Source of the DNA: Zongyangia hominis | GTDB taxonomy: Bacteria > Bacillota > Clostridia > Oscillospirales > Ruminococcaceae | Reading direction: 5' to 3' | Assembly: GCF_014385095.1 (NCBI RefSeq) | Contig: NZ_JACRTC010000005.1 | Coordinates: forward strand, 62,001 to 126,000 | DNA length: 64,000 nt | Shown: positions 8,386-16,506 of the stretch, piece after piece | Position numbering within the stretch: the stretch's first letter is position 1 | How the letters are laid out: every line of letters begins with the position of its first letter | Notes under the pieces: generated by a model | Seen by the model: only the letters and a program-made list of their open reading frames with translations | What the model was told of the DNA's origin: nothing | The model's database searches: none | Translations under genes and position numbers: made by a program

Positions 8386-9567
8386 ATGGCAAACTATCTC
8401 TTTACATCCGAATCCGTCACCGAGGGGCATCCCGATAAAATCTGCGACCAGATTTCCGACGCGGTCCTCGACGCCATTTTGGAGCAGGACCCCGACGGCC
8501 GGGTGGCCTGTGAGACGGCCGTGACCACCGGCATGGTCATGGTGATGGGGGAAATTTCCACCTCTTGCTATGTGGACATCCCCAAGGTGGTCCGGCAGGT
8601 CATTGGGGAGATTGGCTACGACCGGGCCAAATACGGCTTTGACGCGGACACCTGCGCGGTGATCACCTCCATCGACGAGCAGTCGGGGGACATCGCCCTG
8701 GGCGTGGACAAGGCATTGGAAGCGAAGACGGGCAGCGACGCCGACGCCGACGAGACGGGCGCGGGGGATCAGGGCATGATGTTCGGCTACGCCTGCGACG
8801 AGACCCCGGAACTCATGCCGCTGCCCATCTCCTTGGCCCACAAGCTGGCCAAGCGTCTGACCCAGGTGCGCAAGGAGGGCATCGTCCACTATCTGCGCCC
8901 CGACGGAAAGACCCAGGTCACCGTGGAGTACGAGGACGGCGCGCCCAAGCGGGTGGACACCATCGTCATCTCCACCCAGCACAGCCCCAACGTCTCCCTG
9001 GAGACCATCCGCAAAGACATGATCGAGCAGGTGGTGCGCCCGGTGGTGCCGGTGCGGCTCTTGGATGAAAAGACCAAATATCTCATCAACCCCACCGGAC
9101 GCTTTGTGGTGGGCGGGCCTCAGGGCGACTCGGGCCTCACCGGGCGTAAGATTATCGTGGACACCTACGGCGGCGCGGCGCGCCATGGCGGCGGCGCCTT
9201 CTCGGGCAAAGACCCGACCAAGGTGGACCGGAGCGCGGCCTACGCGGCGCGGTATGTGGCCAAGAACGTGGTGGCCGCGGGTCTTGCCAAAAAGTGCGAG
9301 ATTCAGCTGGCTTACGCCATCGGCGTGGCTCAGCCCGTCTCGGTGATGGTGGACACCTTCGGCACCGGCAAAGTCTCCGACGAGCAGCTGGCCCAGGCGG
9401 TCCGGAAGGTCTTCGATCTGCGCCCGGCGGCCATCATCCGCGACTTGGAGCTGAGAAAGCCCATCTATCGGAAGCTGGCGGCCTACGGCCACTTGGGCAG
9501 GGAGGACTTGGGGGTCCGCTTTGAAATGACCGACAAGGTCGAGGCACTCAAAGCCTGTTTTGCTTAA
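8386..9567 (+). CDS. metK: S-adenosylmethionine synthetase
   Basis: MetK makes SAM from methionine and ATP. The 393-residue protein carries [17 protein letters not shown] at the N-terminus, [12 protein letters not shown] in the centre and the Gly-rich [20 protein letters not shown] block. The start ATG 8386 follows AAAGGAAG. An upstream in-frame ATG at 8278 lies in the riboswitch expression platform and is rejected. It is controlled by the SAM-I riboswitch, a product-feedback loop, and closed by a strong terminator. Confidence 0.98.
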   Translation: MANYLFTSESVTEGHPDKICDQISDAVLDAILEQDPDGRVACETAVTTGMVMVMGEISTSCYVDIPKVVRQVIGEIGYDRAKYGFDADTCAVITSIDEQSGDIALGVDKALEAKTGSDADADETGAGDQGMMFGYACDETPELMPLPISLAHKLAKRLTQVRKEGIVHYLRPDGKTQVTVEYEDGAPKRVDTIVISTQHSPNVSLETIRKDMIEQVVRPVVPVRLLDEKTKYLINPTGRFVVGGPQGDSGLTGRKIIVDTYGGAARHGGGAFSGKDPTKVDRSAAYAARYVAKNVVAAGLAKKCEIQLAYAIGVAQPVSVMVDTFGTGKVSDEQLAQAVRKVFDLRPAAIIRDLELRKPIYRKLAAYGHLGREDLGVRFEMTDKVEALKACFA

Positions 9568-9586
9568 AAAGAGGCGGTTGTTTATT

Positions 9587-9623
9587 AAAGGCGGGGAAAA
9601 CCGGAAGGTTTTCCCCGCCTTTT
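9587..9623 (+). terminator. Terminator of metK
   Basis: A 16-bp perfect stem of AAAGGCGGGGAAAACC with its complement around GGAA, ending TTTT. Confidence 0.93.
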
Positions 9624-9679
9624 GGCTCATTTTTCACCTTCCCCCGGCCTTTGACATACCATGGGTTGAGGTGATGAAA

Positions 9680-10048
9680 ATGAACGTTGTCTGGATGATC
9701 GTCATCGGGCTGCTGGCGCTGATGGGGCTCATTGAGGTGATTGAAAACATCCGGCGCTGGATGCTCCGGGGAAAGGGAAAGGCGCCCTGCTTTTTGTGTA
9801 TGCCGGTCTCCGGCGGGGAGGAGGCGCTGGAATATAACATCCGTAGTCTGATGCAGCGGGTGGAGGACAGCGCCTTTGCGGCGGGGGAGCCGGTATACCT
9901 AGTGGATATGGGACTCGACCCGGCGGGCTGGGAAATCTGCCAAAGGATGCAGGAGCAGTATCAGCAGCTTTCCCTGTGCGCAAAGGGGGAGCTGCTGGCG
10001 TTGTTGGAGTCAGGGTTCGTTTGCAAAGAGGCGGAAAATAGTTTATAA
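9680..10048 (+). CDS. Hypothetical membrane-anchored protein (122 aa)
   Basis: I do not recognise this family. One N-terminal hydrophobic helix (VVWMIVIGLLALMGLIEVI, residues 3-21) is followed by a basic stretch (RRWMLRGKGK) and a soluble domain of about 85 residues, so the bulk is predicted cytoplasmic. The block VYLVDMGLDPAGWEICQRM looks like a beta-strand then helix, and several cysteines are present. The start at 9680 suits the GAGGTG site at 9668-9673; ATG 9674 is too close. A hairpin separates it from recD2. Homologues may lie beside recD2 in relatives, but this cannot be tested here. Confidence 0.7.
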   Translation: MNVVWMIVIGLLALMGLIEVIENIRRWMLRGKGKAPCFLCMPVSGGEEALEYNIRSLMQRVEDSAFAAGEPVYLVDMGLDPAGWEICQRMQEQYQQLSLCAKGELLALLESGFVCKEAENSL

Positions 10049-10060
10049 TGCCAACAGAAT

Positions 10061-10112
10061 CAAAGGCCGGAGCACGGAGGCACAGGCTTCTGGGACGCCG
10101 GCCTTTGCCTTT
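10061..10112 (+). terminator. Possible terminator hairpin before recD2
   Basis: A perfect 10-bp stem CAAAGGCCGG (10061-10070) with CCGGCCTTTG (10098-10107) surrounds a 27-base loop; only CCTTT follows, so termination would be weak. Confidence 0.4.
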
Positions 10113-10155
10113 ATAAAGGCGGCCTAGAGAGCTAAGAGGAAAGCGGGGGAAGAGG

Positions 10156-12387
10156 ATGCAGCAGCGGGAAATGGTGACCTTGCAGGGCTCGGTGGAGCAC
10201 ATCGTCTTTTCCAGCGAGGAGACGGGCTTCACGGTGCTGGAACTGAATACCGGCGAGGAGCTTGTCACCGTGGTCGGCGAGATGGTGGAGGTCAGCGAGG
10301 GGGAGGAACTGCGGCTGGTGGGGGAGTACGCCTCCCACCCCACCTACGGCCTTCAGTTTAAAGTTTCCCTGTGCGAGCGCAGCCTCCCGGCCACCGCCAA
10401 CGCCATCTATAAATATCTCAGCTCCGGGGCCATCAAGGGCATCGGCCCGGTGATTGCCAAGCGCTTGGTGGACGCCTTCGGCGATGAGACCCTGGACATC
10501 ATGGAGTCCGAGCCCCAGCGGATGGAGGAGATCCGGGGCCTCACCCCCAAAAAGATCGCGGTCATCCGCCAGGAGCTGAGCCGGGTCTTCGGAGTGCGCA
10601 GCGTCATGATGTTCCTCAGCCGCTACGGCATCGCTCCCATGGTGGCGGTGAAAATCTGGAAGAAGTGGGGCGGGGCCGGGGTGGACGTCATCAAGGAAAA
10701 CCCCTATCTGCTGTGCGCCTACGACATCGGCCTCGAATTTGCCGACGCTGACGAGATCGCCCGGAGTTTAGACTTTCACTCCGACGACACCCTCCGCATC
10801 CGGGCGGGGATTCAGTATGTCCTCTCCCACAACCTGCAAAACGGCCACACCTGTTTGCCCAAGGATAAGCTCCTCCCCGCGGCGGCGGCGCTCTTGGACG
10901 TGGGTAGCGAGGAAGTGGACAGCGCTCTGGCGCTCTCCTTGGAGGAAAACGAGCTCATCGAGGAAGTCATCGAGGGCAAAAGCTTTCTCTATCTGCCCGA
11001 GCTCTATGGAGCGGAGCGGTACATCGCCGGGCGGATTGTCATGAATATGCGCTTACTCACAACGCCGGAAAAGAAGATGGACGCCCCCATCGCCAAACTG
11101 GAACTGCAAAAGGGCATCCAATACGCCGCCCGGCAGAAAAAGGCCATCGCCCAGGCCCTGGTGAGCGGCGTCTTCATCCTGACCGGCGGACCGGGCACCG
11201 GCAAGACCACCACCCTCAACGCCATCATCGACCTGTTTGAAGAGCAGGGGGACACGGTGGCTTTGGCCGCGCCCACCGGACGGGCGGCCAAGCGGCTGAC
11301 CGAGCTCACCGGCCGGGAGGCCAAGACCATCCACCGGCTCTTGGAGGTGGATTTTACCGACCCCTCCGCCGCCCGGAGCTCGGTCAAGTTTAAGCGGGGG
11401 GAGCGCAATCCCCTCAAAGCCGACGTGGTCATCATCGACGAGATGTCCATGGTGGACACCCTGCTCTTTGAGTCCCTCTTGCGGGCCATGAAGCTCTCCG
11501 CCCGGCTCATTTTGGTGGGGGACAGCGACCAGCTCCCCTCGGTGGGGGCGGGCAATGTCCTCAAAAGCCTCATCGATAGCGACTGCGTGCCCATGGTGCG
11601 CCTGGACGAAATCTTCCGCCAGGCGGCCGAGAGCCTCATCGTCACCAATGCCCACGCCATCGTGGGCGGGGAACAGCCCGACATCCAGACCAGGGACAAC
11701 GACTTTTTCTTTATGGAAAGCTATAGCTACCCCAAGACCGCCCAGATGGTGGCCGACTTATGCGCCCGGCGGCTCCCGGGCACCTACGGCTTTTCGCCGC
11801 TTTGGGACATCCAGGTGCTCACCCCCTCCCGCAAGGGAGAGCTTGGCACCATGGAGCTCAACCGCCGTTTGCAGGAGGCCCTCAACCCGCCCCACCCGGA
11901 GAAGGCGGAGTTTGTTTTTAACGGCGTCACCTACCGCCAAGGGGACAAGGTGATGCAGATTCGCAATAACTACGACATGACCTGGACCCGGGATAACGGC
12001 GAGCACGGCAGCGGCGTCTATAACGGCGACATCGGCGAAATCCTGTCCATCGACCGCCCGGCCCGGATGATGCAGGTGCGATTTGAGGACAGGCAGTGCG
12101 CCTACTCCTTCGACGGGGCCAACGAATTGGAGCTCGCCTACGCAGTGACGGTCCACAAGAGCCAGGGCAGCGAGTTCGAGGCGGTGATTCTGCCGCTGAT
12201 GCACCCCTCCCGGCGGCTTTACTACCGCAACCTCTTCTATACCGCGGTGACCCGGGCCAAAAAGCTGCTCATCATCGTGGGACCCCGCCGCGCCGTCCAG
12301 TATATGGTGGACAACAACAAAAAAACGCTCCGCTACTCGGGGCTCAAGGAGTTTATCCTTTGGGAGATGGAGCAGCAGGAGGGGTAA
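10156..12387 (+). CDS. recD2: ATP-dependent 5'-3' DNA helicase RecD2
   Basis: This 743-residue superfamily 1B helicase is the RecD2 form that acts without RecBC. It has the N-terminal OB-like domain, helix-hairpin-helix repeats (GAIKGIGPVIAKRLV at about 92-106) and Walker A GGPGTGKTTT near residue 345. Walker B VVIIDEMSMVD is near 424, then LVGDSDQLPSVG, and the last SF1 motif is VTVHKSQGSEF followed by YTAVTRAKK. It helps repair and replication-fork processing in Firmicutes. comF starts 12 bp downstream. Confidence 0.95.
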   Translation: MQQREMVTLQGSVEHIVFSSEETGFTVLELNTGEELVTVVGEMVEVSEGEELRLVGEYASHPTYGLQFKVSLCERSLPATANAIYKYLSSGAIKGIGPVIAKRLVDAFGDETLDIMESEPQRMEEIRGLTPKKIAVIRQELSRVFGVRSVMMFLSRYGIAPMVAVKIWKKWGGAGVDVIKENPYLLCAYDIGLEFADADEIARSLDFHSDDTLRIRAGIQYVLSHNLQNGHTCLPKDKLLPAAAALLDVGSEEVDSALALSLEENELIEEVIEGKSFLYLPELYGAERYIAGRIVMNMRLLTTPEKKMDAPIAKLELQKGIQYAARQKKAIAQALVSGVFILTGGPGTGKTTTLNAIIDLFEEQGDTVALAAPTGRAAKRLTELTGREAKTIHRLLEVDFTDPSAARSSVKFKRGERNPLKADVVIIDEMSMVDTLLFESLLRAMKLSARLILVGDSDQLPSVGAGNVLKSLIDSDCVPMVRLDEIFRQAAESLIVTNAHAIVGGEQPDIQTRDNDFFFMESYSYPKTAQMVADLCARRLPGTYGFSPLWDIQVLTPSRKGELGTMELNRRLQEALNPPHPEKAEFVFNGVTYRQGDKVMQIRNNYDMTWTRDNGEHGSGVYNGDIGEILSIDRPARMMQVRFEDRQCAYSFDGANELELAYAVTVHKSQGSEFEAVILPLMHPSRRLYYRNLFYTAVTRAKKLLIIVGPRRAVQYMVDNNKKTLRYSGLKEFILWEMEQQEG

Positions 12388-12399
12388 GGAGGGTTTGCC

Positions 12400-13098
12400 A
12401 TGCTCGAGCGGCTGCTCACGGTTTTGTTTTGCAAGAGGTGCGCCCTATGTGACAAGGTCATCGCCCAAGAAGAGGAGCTCTGCGAGCTTTGCCGGGTGAA
12501 GCTTCCACGCATCGGATCCAACATCTGCCCCTTTTGCGGACGGGACCGGCAAAACTGCCATTGTGGGCTGGAACATTTTGCTTTTGACGGAGCGGCGGCG
12601 CCCCTTTACTACACCGGACAAGCCCGGCACCTCATTCATCAGTTCAAATACTACGGCCAGCGGCACCTGGCCGCCCCCTTGGCGCAGCTTATGGCCGGAC
12701 GGGTCAGAGAGGCCTTCCCGGGGGAGCGCTTTGACCTTTTGGTTCCCGTGCCCATGCACCGCTTGGAGCGCCGGGAGCGGGAGTATAACCACAGCGCCCT
12801 GCTGGCCCGGGAGCTTTCCCGGCGTCTGGGCGTGCCCTGTCGGGAAAAAGCGCTTTCAAAAGTCAGGGAAACCAGACGCCAGCGGGGACTGACGGGCGCC
12901 GAGCGGCGTCAGAATCTGCGGGACGCTTTCACTCCTGGGAAGGGCGTGACTCTCGCCGGCAAGACGGTGCTCCTCATCGACGACGTCCTCACCACCGGCT
13001 CCACGGCGGAGGAGTGCGCCAAGGCATTAAAAAGCGCGGGGGCCAAAGGCGTCTATTGCGTGACGGCCTGCGCCACCCTCTGGGAACGCGAAAAATAA
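12400..13098 (+). CDS. comF: ComF family phosphoribosyltransferase-like protein
   Basis: This 232-residue protein has the ComF layout. The N-terminal part has zinc-finger-like cysteine pairs (CKRCALC, CELC, CPFC, CHC within residues 11-56). The C-terminal type I PRTase domain has VLLIDDVLTTGST near residue 190. In competent bacteria ComF assists uptake of single-stranded DNA into the cytoplasm. comEC is also in this window, but no ComEA, ComFA or pilus genes are seen, so active transformation is not shown. It lies 12 bp after recD2, probably in one operon. Confidence 0.9.
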   Translation: MLERLLTVLFCKRCALCDKVIAQEEELCELCRVKLPRIGSNICPFCGRDRQNCHCGLEHFAFDGAAAPLYYTGQARHLIHQFKYYGQRHLAAPLAQLMAGRVREAFPGERFDLLVPVPMHRLERREREYNHSALLARELSRRLGVPCREKALSKVRETRRQRGLTGAERRQNLRDAFTPGKGVTLAGKTVLLIDDVLTTGSTAEECAKALKSAGAKGVYCVTACATLWEREK

Positions 13099-13131
13099 AA
13101 GGGCGTTGTTTGCCGGTCAACTGCCATAGAC

Positions 13132-13160
13132 TTGCAATCTTGGGGGAAACTACTTATAAT
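13132..13160 (+). promoter_or_regulatory. Sigma-A promoter upstream of the MreB-like gene
   Basis: TTGCAA (13132-13137), 17 bp, TATAAT (13155-13160). It predicts a leader of about 260 nucleotides before the gene at 13427. Confidence 0.75.
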
Positions 13161-13166
13161 TGTGTT

Positions 13167-13426
13167 TTATGGCATCTCCACTAAACCATGTGGGGAAAAC
13201 CGCCCTGGGCGCTATGGCCAATGCGCGAAAATAGCGTGAGGCTTTCATTGGCGGCCGTGCCAAAAAACGACGGGTACCGGACGCGCTCTAGGCCCTGGGC
13301 GTCATCAACGGCCGAGCGGGACGAAACGCTGAATGCAAAAACTAAAGCGGGGGACTACAGCCCTTGCTATGATAGATATATTTTTGAAATGAGGGCCAGT
13401 TTGGCCATGGAATAGGGGGAGCTACT
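13167..13426 (+). ncRNA. Long structured leader, candidate non-coding or cis-regulatory RNA
   Basis: This non-coding stretch holds consecutive hairpins: GCCAATG (13217-13223) with CATTGGC (13246-13252), an inner CGC/GCG pair, then GGCCGT (13253-13258) with ACGGCC (13308-13313) enclosing GACGC (13280-13284) and GCGTC (13299-13303). GCCCTGGGCG occurs twice (13202-13211 and 13292-13301). It fits no riboswitch class I know. No credible reading frame is present and no T-run terminator was seen. Confidence 0.45.
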
Positions 13427-14443
13427 ATGTCGTCAATGGATATTGGAATTGATCTGGGCACCACCACCGTCATCATCTACTGCAAAGACGAGGGCGCGGT
13501 GCTCAGCGAGCCGTCGGTGGTGGCGGTTAAACGCAAGACGGAGGAAGTCGTGGCGGTGGGCGAGGAAGCCTACAAGATGCTGGGCAAAGCGCCCGACCGG
13601 CTGGAAGTGATCAAGCCCATGAGCGACGGGGTCATCTCCGACTATTCGGCCACCGAGGTGATGATCAAGTTTTTCCTGCAAAAGGTCTTTGGCGGCAGCA
13701 TTTTGAAGCCCCGGGTCTGTCTGTGCGTCCCCTCCCAGATCACCGGCGTGGAGTCTCGGGCGGTGGTGGATTCCGCCGTTTCCGCCGGGGCCAGAAAGGT
13801 CTATCTGATTGAGGAGCCGGTGGCGGCGGCGCTGGGCGCGGGGCTCGACATCACCCATCCCAACGGCACTATGATCGTGGACGTGGGCGGCGGCACCACC
13901 GACATCGCGGTGCTCTCTCTCAACGGCATCGTCACCAAGCACTCCATCAAGGTGGCGGGGAACAAGCTAGACGACATGATCATCAAGCACATGAAGGACT
14001 TCCACAGCCTCCTCATTGGGGAGCAGACCGCCCGGCAGATCAAGACCGAGGTGGGCTGCGCTTATCCCAGGGAGGACGACAAAGAGGTGCTCGTCAGGGG
14101 GCGCAACTTACTCACCGGACTGCCCCAGCAGATCACCGTGGGCTGGAAGGAGATTTACGGCGCGATCAAGGACCCCATCGACGAGATCGTCCACGCCGCC
14201 CAGCAGGTCATCGAGCGCACGCCGCCCGAGCTGGTGGGCGACGTCTTCGAAAACGGCATGGTGCTCACCGGCGGCGGCTCTCTGCTCCACGGGCTGGACA
14301 CCCTGCTCACCGAGAAGACCCGCATCCAGGCGCGGATCGCCGACGACCCCATCCATTGCGTGGCCCGGGGCACCAGTATGGCCTTCGACTATCTGGACAA
14401 GCTCTACGACGGCTTTGTGGACACCGGCATCAAAATGAAATAA
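13427..14443 (+). CDS. MreB/Mbl-family actin-like cell-shape protein, divergent
   Basis: This 338-residue actin-fold ATPase polymerises under the membrane and directs wall synthesis. The phosphate 1 motif GIDLGTTTVIIY, IEEPVAAALGAGLDI, phosphate 2 DVGGGTTDIAVLSL and VLTGGGSLLHGLD are all intact. The N-terminus lacks the usual amphipathic helix and the sequence is clearly divergent from MreB and Mbl. mreC and mreD are not adjacent, so this may be an extra paralogue. The gene stands alone, with its own promoter, a long structured leader and a terminator. The ribosome binding site is GGGGGAG near 13414. Confidence 0.88.
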   Translation: MSSMDIGIDLGTTTVIIYCKDEGAVLSEPSVVAVKRKTEEVVAVGEEAYKMLGKAPDRLEVIKPMSDGVISDYSATEVMIKFFLQKVFGGSILKPRVCLCVPSQITGVESRAVVDSAVSAGARKVYLIEEPVAAALGAGLDITHPNGTMIVDVGGGTTDIAVLSLNGIVTKHSIKVAGNKLDDMIIKHMKDFHSLLIGEQTARQIKTEVGCAYPREDDKEVLVRGRNLLTGLPQQITVGWKEIYGAIKDPIDEIVHAAQQVIERTPPELVGDVFENGMVLTGGGSLLHGLDTLLTEKTRIQARIADDPIHCVARGTSMAFDYLDKLYDGFVDTGIKMK

Positions 14444-14455
14444 ACGCACGCATAT

Positions 14456-14490
14456 AAAAAGCAGCCGCGTCAGACGGCTGCTTTTTCTTT
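14456..14490 (+). terminator. Terminator of the MreB-like gene
   Basis: AAAAAGCAGCCG pairs with CGGCTGCTTTTT around CGTCAGA. Confidence 0.93.
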
Positions 14491-14556
14491 TCGCGGCTAA
14501 CGGGAAAAAATCCGGACACAATAAGAACATCATTTTTACCAGAAGGAGTGGAGTTT

Positions 14557-14745
14557 ATGGCACAGCTCAGCGAAAAGGAACTCAACATGCTGGAGGACCA
14601 GCTCGGCTACGAAGAGGTATTGGCAAAAAAATATAAGGCTTATGCTCAGGCTACCAGCGACCCGCAGATCAAGGCCAAATGCGAACAGATCGCCGCGGCC
14701 CACCTCAACCACTATGAAAAGCTGGCAAAGAATTTGCAGAATTAG
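14557..14745 (+). CDS. Small CotF-like/spore-coat-associated helical protein (62 aa)
   Basis: A short, all-helical protein with two helices (LSEKELNMLEDQLGYEEVLA and PQIKAKCEQIAAAHLNHYEK). It resembles small ferritin-like proteins found next to CotF-type spore coat genes in Clostridia. The start ATG 14557 follows AAGGAGTGG, and an in-frame ATG at 14548 is too close to that site. It is paired with the CotF-like gene 12 bp downstream. Coat function is inferred from the family pattern and the partner. Confidence 0.8.
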   Translation: MAQLSEKELNMLEDQLGYEEVLAKKYKAYAQATSDPQIKAKCEQIAAAHLNHYEKLAKNLQN

Positions 14746-14757
14746 GAGGCGATGGGC

Positions 14758-15027
14758 ATGAACCGATCAGATCAGACGGGCATGAGCGACCGGGACAGGA
14801 TGAGCGACGCGCTCTCCTCCCAGAAATATATCACCACGCTCTACAATGCCGGGGCCAACGAGTGCGAACACATGAACTACAAGTCGGACGTACTGGGCAT
14901 CCTCAACGAGGAACACCAGATTGAACAGGAAATCTTCGACGACATGAAAAAGCGGGGTTGGTATGAGATCACCGAGGCGTCCCCCGAGAAGCTGGACAAG
15001 GCCCGGCAGAAATACTTGAAGAAATAA
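14758..15027 (+). CDS. CotF-like spore coat protein (89 aa)
   Basis: The sequence MSDRDRMSDALSSQKYITTL followed by NAGANECEHMNYKSDVLGIL and EEHQIEQEIFDDMKKRGWY is the CotF/ferritin-like coat pattern, ending in the typical KARQKYLKK-type tail. ATG 14758 has AGGAGG (14743-14748) nine bases upstream; the in-frame ATG at 14752 is only three bases away. Likely expressed late in the mother cell with the preceding gene, though no clear sigma-E or sigma-K promoter could be assigned. Confidence 0.85.
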   Translation: MNRSDQTGMSDRDRMSDALSSQKYITTLYNAGANECEHMNYKSDVLGILNEEHQIEQEIFDDMKKRGWYEITEASPEKLDKARQKYLKK

Positions 15028-15115
15028 AGTTGCCGGCACGGGATGCGGGACCCGGCACATCGCCTTCCATGGCGGAGAGCGGACGACTCGGTTTTCTGGG
15101 CACGGACCATGAAAT

Positions 15116-15148
15116 AAAAAGAGCGGCCTTTTGGGCCGCTCTTTTTTT
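15116..15148 (+). terminator. Terminator of the coat-protein pair
   Basis: AAAAAGAGCGGCC pairs with GGCCGCTCTTTTT around a short loop, followed by further T. Confidence 0.93.
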
Positions 15149-15197
15149 GACGCGCCGGTGCCCATGCCGCAGGCACGCTCGGGCGGAGTCATTCGCC

Positions 15198-15319
15198 GTG
15201 GGACCGGTGGCACACGTGGGCTGTGGTGATGCGTAAACCGGAGTGATGTGTGGGACCGTGTCGCGTGGCACCGGAGCAATGCGCGGCCCGGTGGCGCTGC
15301 GCGGACCGGTAGCGCATCC
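15198..15319. repeat. Short degenerate GC-rich tandem repeat, ~17-bp unit, seven copies
   Basis: Units begin at about 15198, 15216, 15233, 15250, 15265, 15283 and 15301. The consensus resembles GTGGGACCGGTGGCGATGC with unit lengths of 15-19 bp. It lies between the coat-gene terminator and the spoIIR promoter. No gene is seen in 15149-15377. Confidence 0.65.
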
Positions 15320-15377
15320 GCGTAATCCTTGGGACCGCGGTCCATTCCGCGTAGATGGAAAAAAGTTCCTCCCTGCT

Positions 15378-15407
15378 GTATAGGAAAAATCCATTTGGCC
15401 CATATTC
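15378..15407 (+). promoter_or_regulatory. Candidate sigma-F promoter of spoIIR
   Basis: GTATA (15378-15382), 15 bp, then GCCCATATTC (15398-15407). The -35 fits the sigma-F consensus GYATA fully and the -10 partly matches GGNNANAHTR. spoIIR is a sigma-F gene in Bacillus and Clostridia, so the position agrees with the expected control. Confidence 0.5.
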
Positions 15408-15453
15408 TCCTTGCAAACGTTTGACTTTCGAGAAGCGAAGGACGGAAATAGCG

Positions 15454-16062
15454 ATGAAAACAAACAGAGTGGAATTATCCTTGGCCATTGGTCTGATACT
15501 TACGATACTCCTGACCTCTTTTTGCTCCTTTGCCGGGGCTTGCGGACAGATCAGACAGGACGTCATCCGCCTGCATGTGCTGGCAAATTCGGACACCGAC
15601 GCCGACCAGGCCCTCAAGCTCCGGGTCCGGGACCGGGTACTGGAGGAAACCGAGCAGATTTTCCTAAACGCCGGCGACAAGCAGGACGCCGCGAAACGGG
15701 TGCAGGAGAGTCTGCCCGCCATCGAGACCGCCGCCCGCCAGGTCATCGATGAAAACGGCTACGACTACGATGTGAACGTTACCTTTCAAAACGAGTACTT
15801 CACCACCCGGGAGTATGAAAATTTCACCCTCCCGGCGGGTCACTACGACGCGGTGCGGGTGAAAATCGGAGAGGCCGCCGGTAAAAACTGGTGGTGCGTC
15901 ATGTTCCCGCCCCTTTGCATCCCAGCGGCGGAGAGCGAGAAGAAGGTGGAATCGGTCATCGGGGAAGACGGCGCCGAAATCATCTCCAACAAGCCCAAAT
16001 ACGAGTTTAAATTTAAAATTCTCGAGGTGTTCGAGGACATCGGGCAGTGGTTTCGCGGCTAA
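15454..16062 (+). CDS. spoIIR: Stage II sporulation protein R
   Basis: SpoIIR is the forespore-made secreted signal that triggers SpoIIGA to process pro-sigma-E in the mother cell. The 202-residue protein has an N-terminal signal/anchor helix (residues 7-29). The SpoIIR core follows: QDVIRLHVLANSDTDADQAL, then AARQVIDENGYDYDVNV and GKNWWCVMFPPLC. ATG 15454 is preceded by an AAGGACGG-type site; a longer in-frame reading from 15355 would run through the promoter and is rejected. This is direct evidence that the organism sporulates or descends from a sporulator. Confidence 0.95.
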   Translation: MKTNRVELSLAIGLILTILLTSFCSFAGACGQIRQDVIRLHVLANSDTDADQALKLRVRDRVLEETEQIFLNAGDKQDAAKRVQESLPAIETAARQVIDENGYDYDVNVTFQNEYFTTREYENFTLPAGHYDAVRVKIGEAAGKNWWCVMFPPLCIPAAESEKKVESVIGEDGAEIISNKPKYEFKFKILEVFEDIGQWFRG

Positions 16063-16085
16063 AGGGCATTCCCTTCGGTTTTTCG

Positions 16086-16114
16086 TTGACAACAGGGCGC
16101 AAAGACAGTATAAT
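16086..16114 (+). promoter_or_regulatory. Sigma-A promoter of the T-box-alaS transcript
   Basis: TTGACA (16086-16091), 17 bp, TATAAT (16109-16114): perfect consensus. Confidence 0.93.
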
Positions 16115-16120
16115 TGATAA

Positions 16121-16420
16121 GAAATCGCAGGAATACGGCCGAAAGTGTCGAGCGAAAAAGCACCGAAGGGAATCACCTGTCTGATCCCGGCACCAGAGAA
16201 GGAACCAGAGCGGTCCGCCGCTTTGCTGGAAGGTTCCGCCCAAGGGGAGATAGGACGCCGTCCCCGAGCTGCGCGGCAGTCAAAAGCCGCGCCGTCCCCC
16301 GCGTTAAGGGAAGACGAGTGGCGGACATGTTCCGCAATTTGGGTGGTACCACGGAAACCAGAGGCTTTCGTCCCAGAGAAGCAGATGCTTCATGGGAGGA
16401 AGGCTTTTTTATTTTTCCGC
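16121..16420 (+). promoter_or_regulatory. T-box leader of alaS with terminator
   Basis: The conserved T-box antiterminator sequence GGGTGGTACCACGG lies at 16341-16354 and would pair with the acceptor end of uncharged tRNA. It is followed by a terminator hairpin (about 16361-16412; GGCTTTCGTCCCA against TGGGAGGAAGGCT) and TTTTTTATTTTT. The Stem I region (about 16121-16290) includes GCTGGAAGGTTCC. The specifier was not assigned; an alanine codon is expected from the downstream gene. Confidence 0.93.
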
Positions 16421-16506
16421 CATCCTTCTATCCGCAAGGGAAATTTGGCAGGAGGACAGCACGCCTTCTTAGCCCAGTGAAAACATAGAAAGAGGTTGAA
16501 CTGATT

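Noticed and set aside
13340..13380. GCGGGGGACTA block considered as part of a c-di-AMP (ydaO) riboswitch
   Set aside because: The other conserved segments of that class are missing, so the resemblance is local.
13188..13415. 75-codon frame inside the leader of the MreB-like gene
   Set aside because: No ribosome binding site, odd composition, and it overlaps strong RNA hairpins; treated as non-coding.
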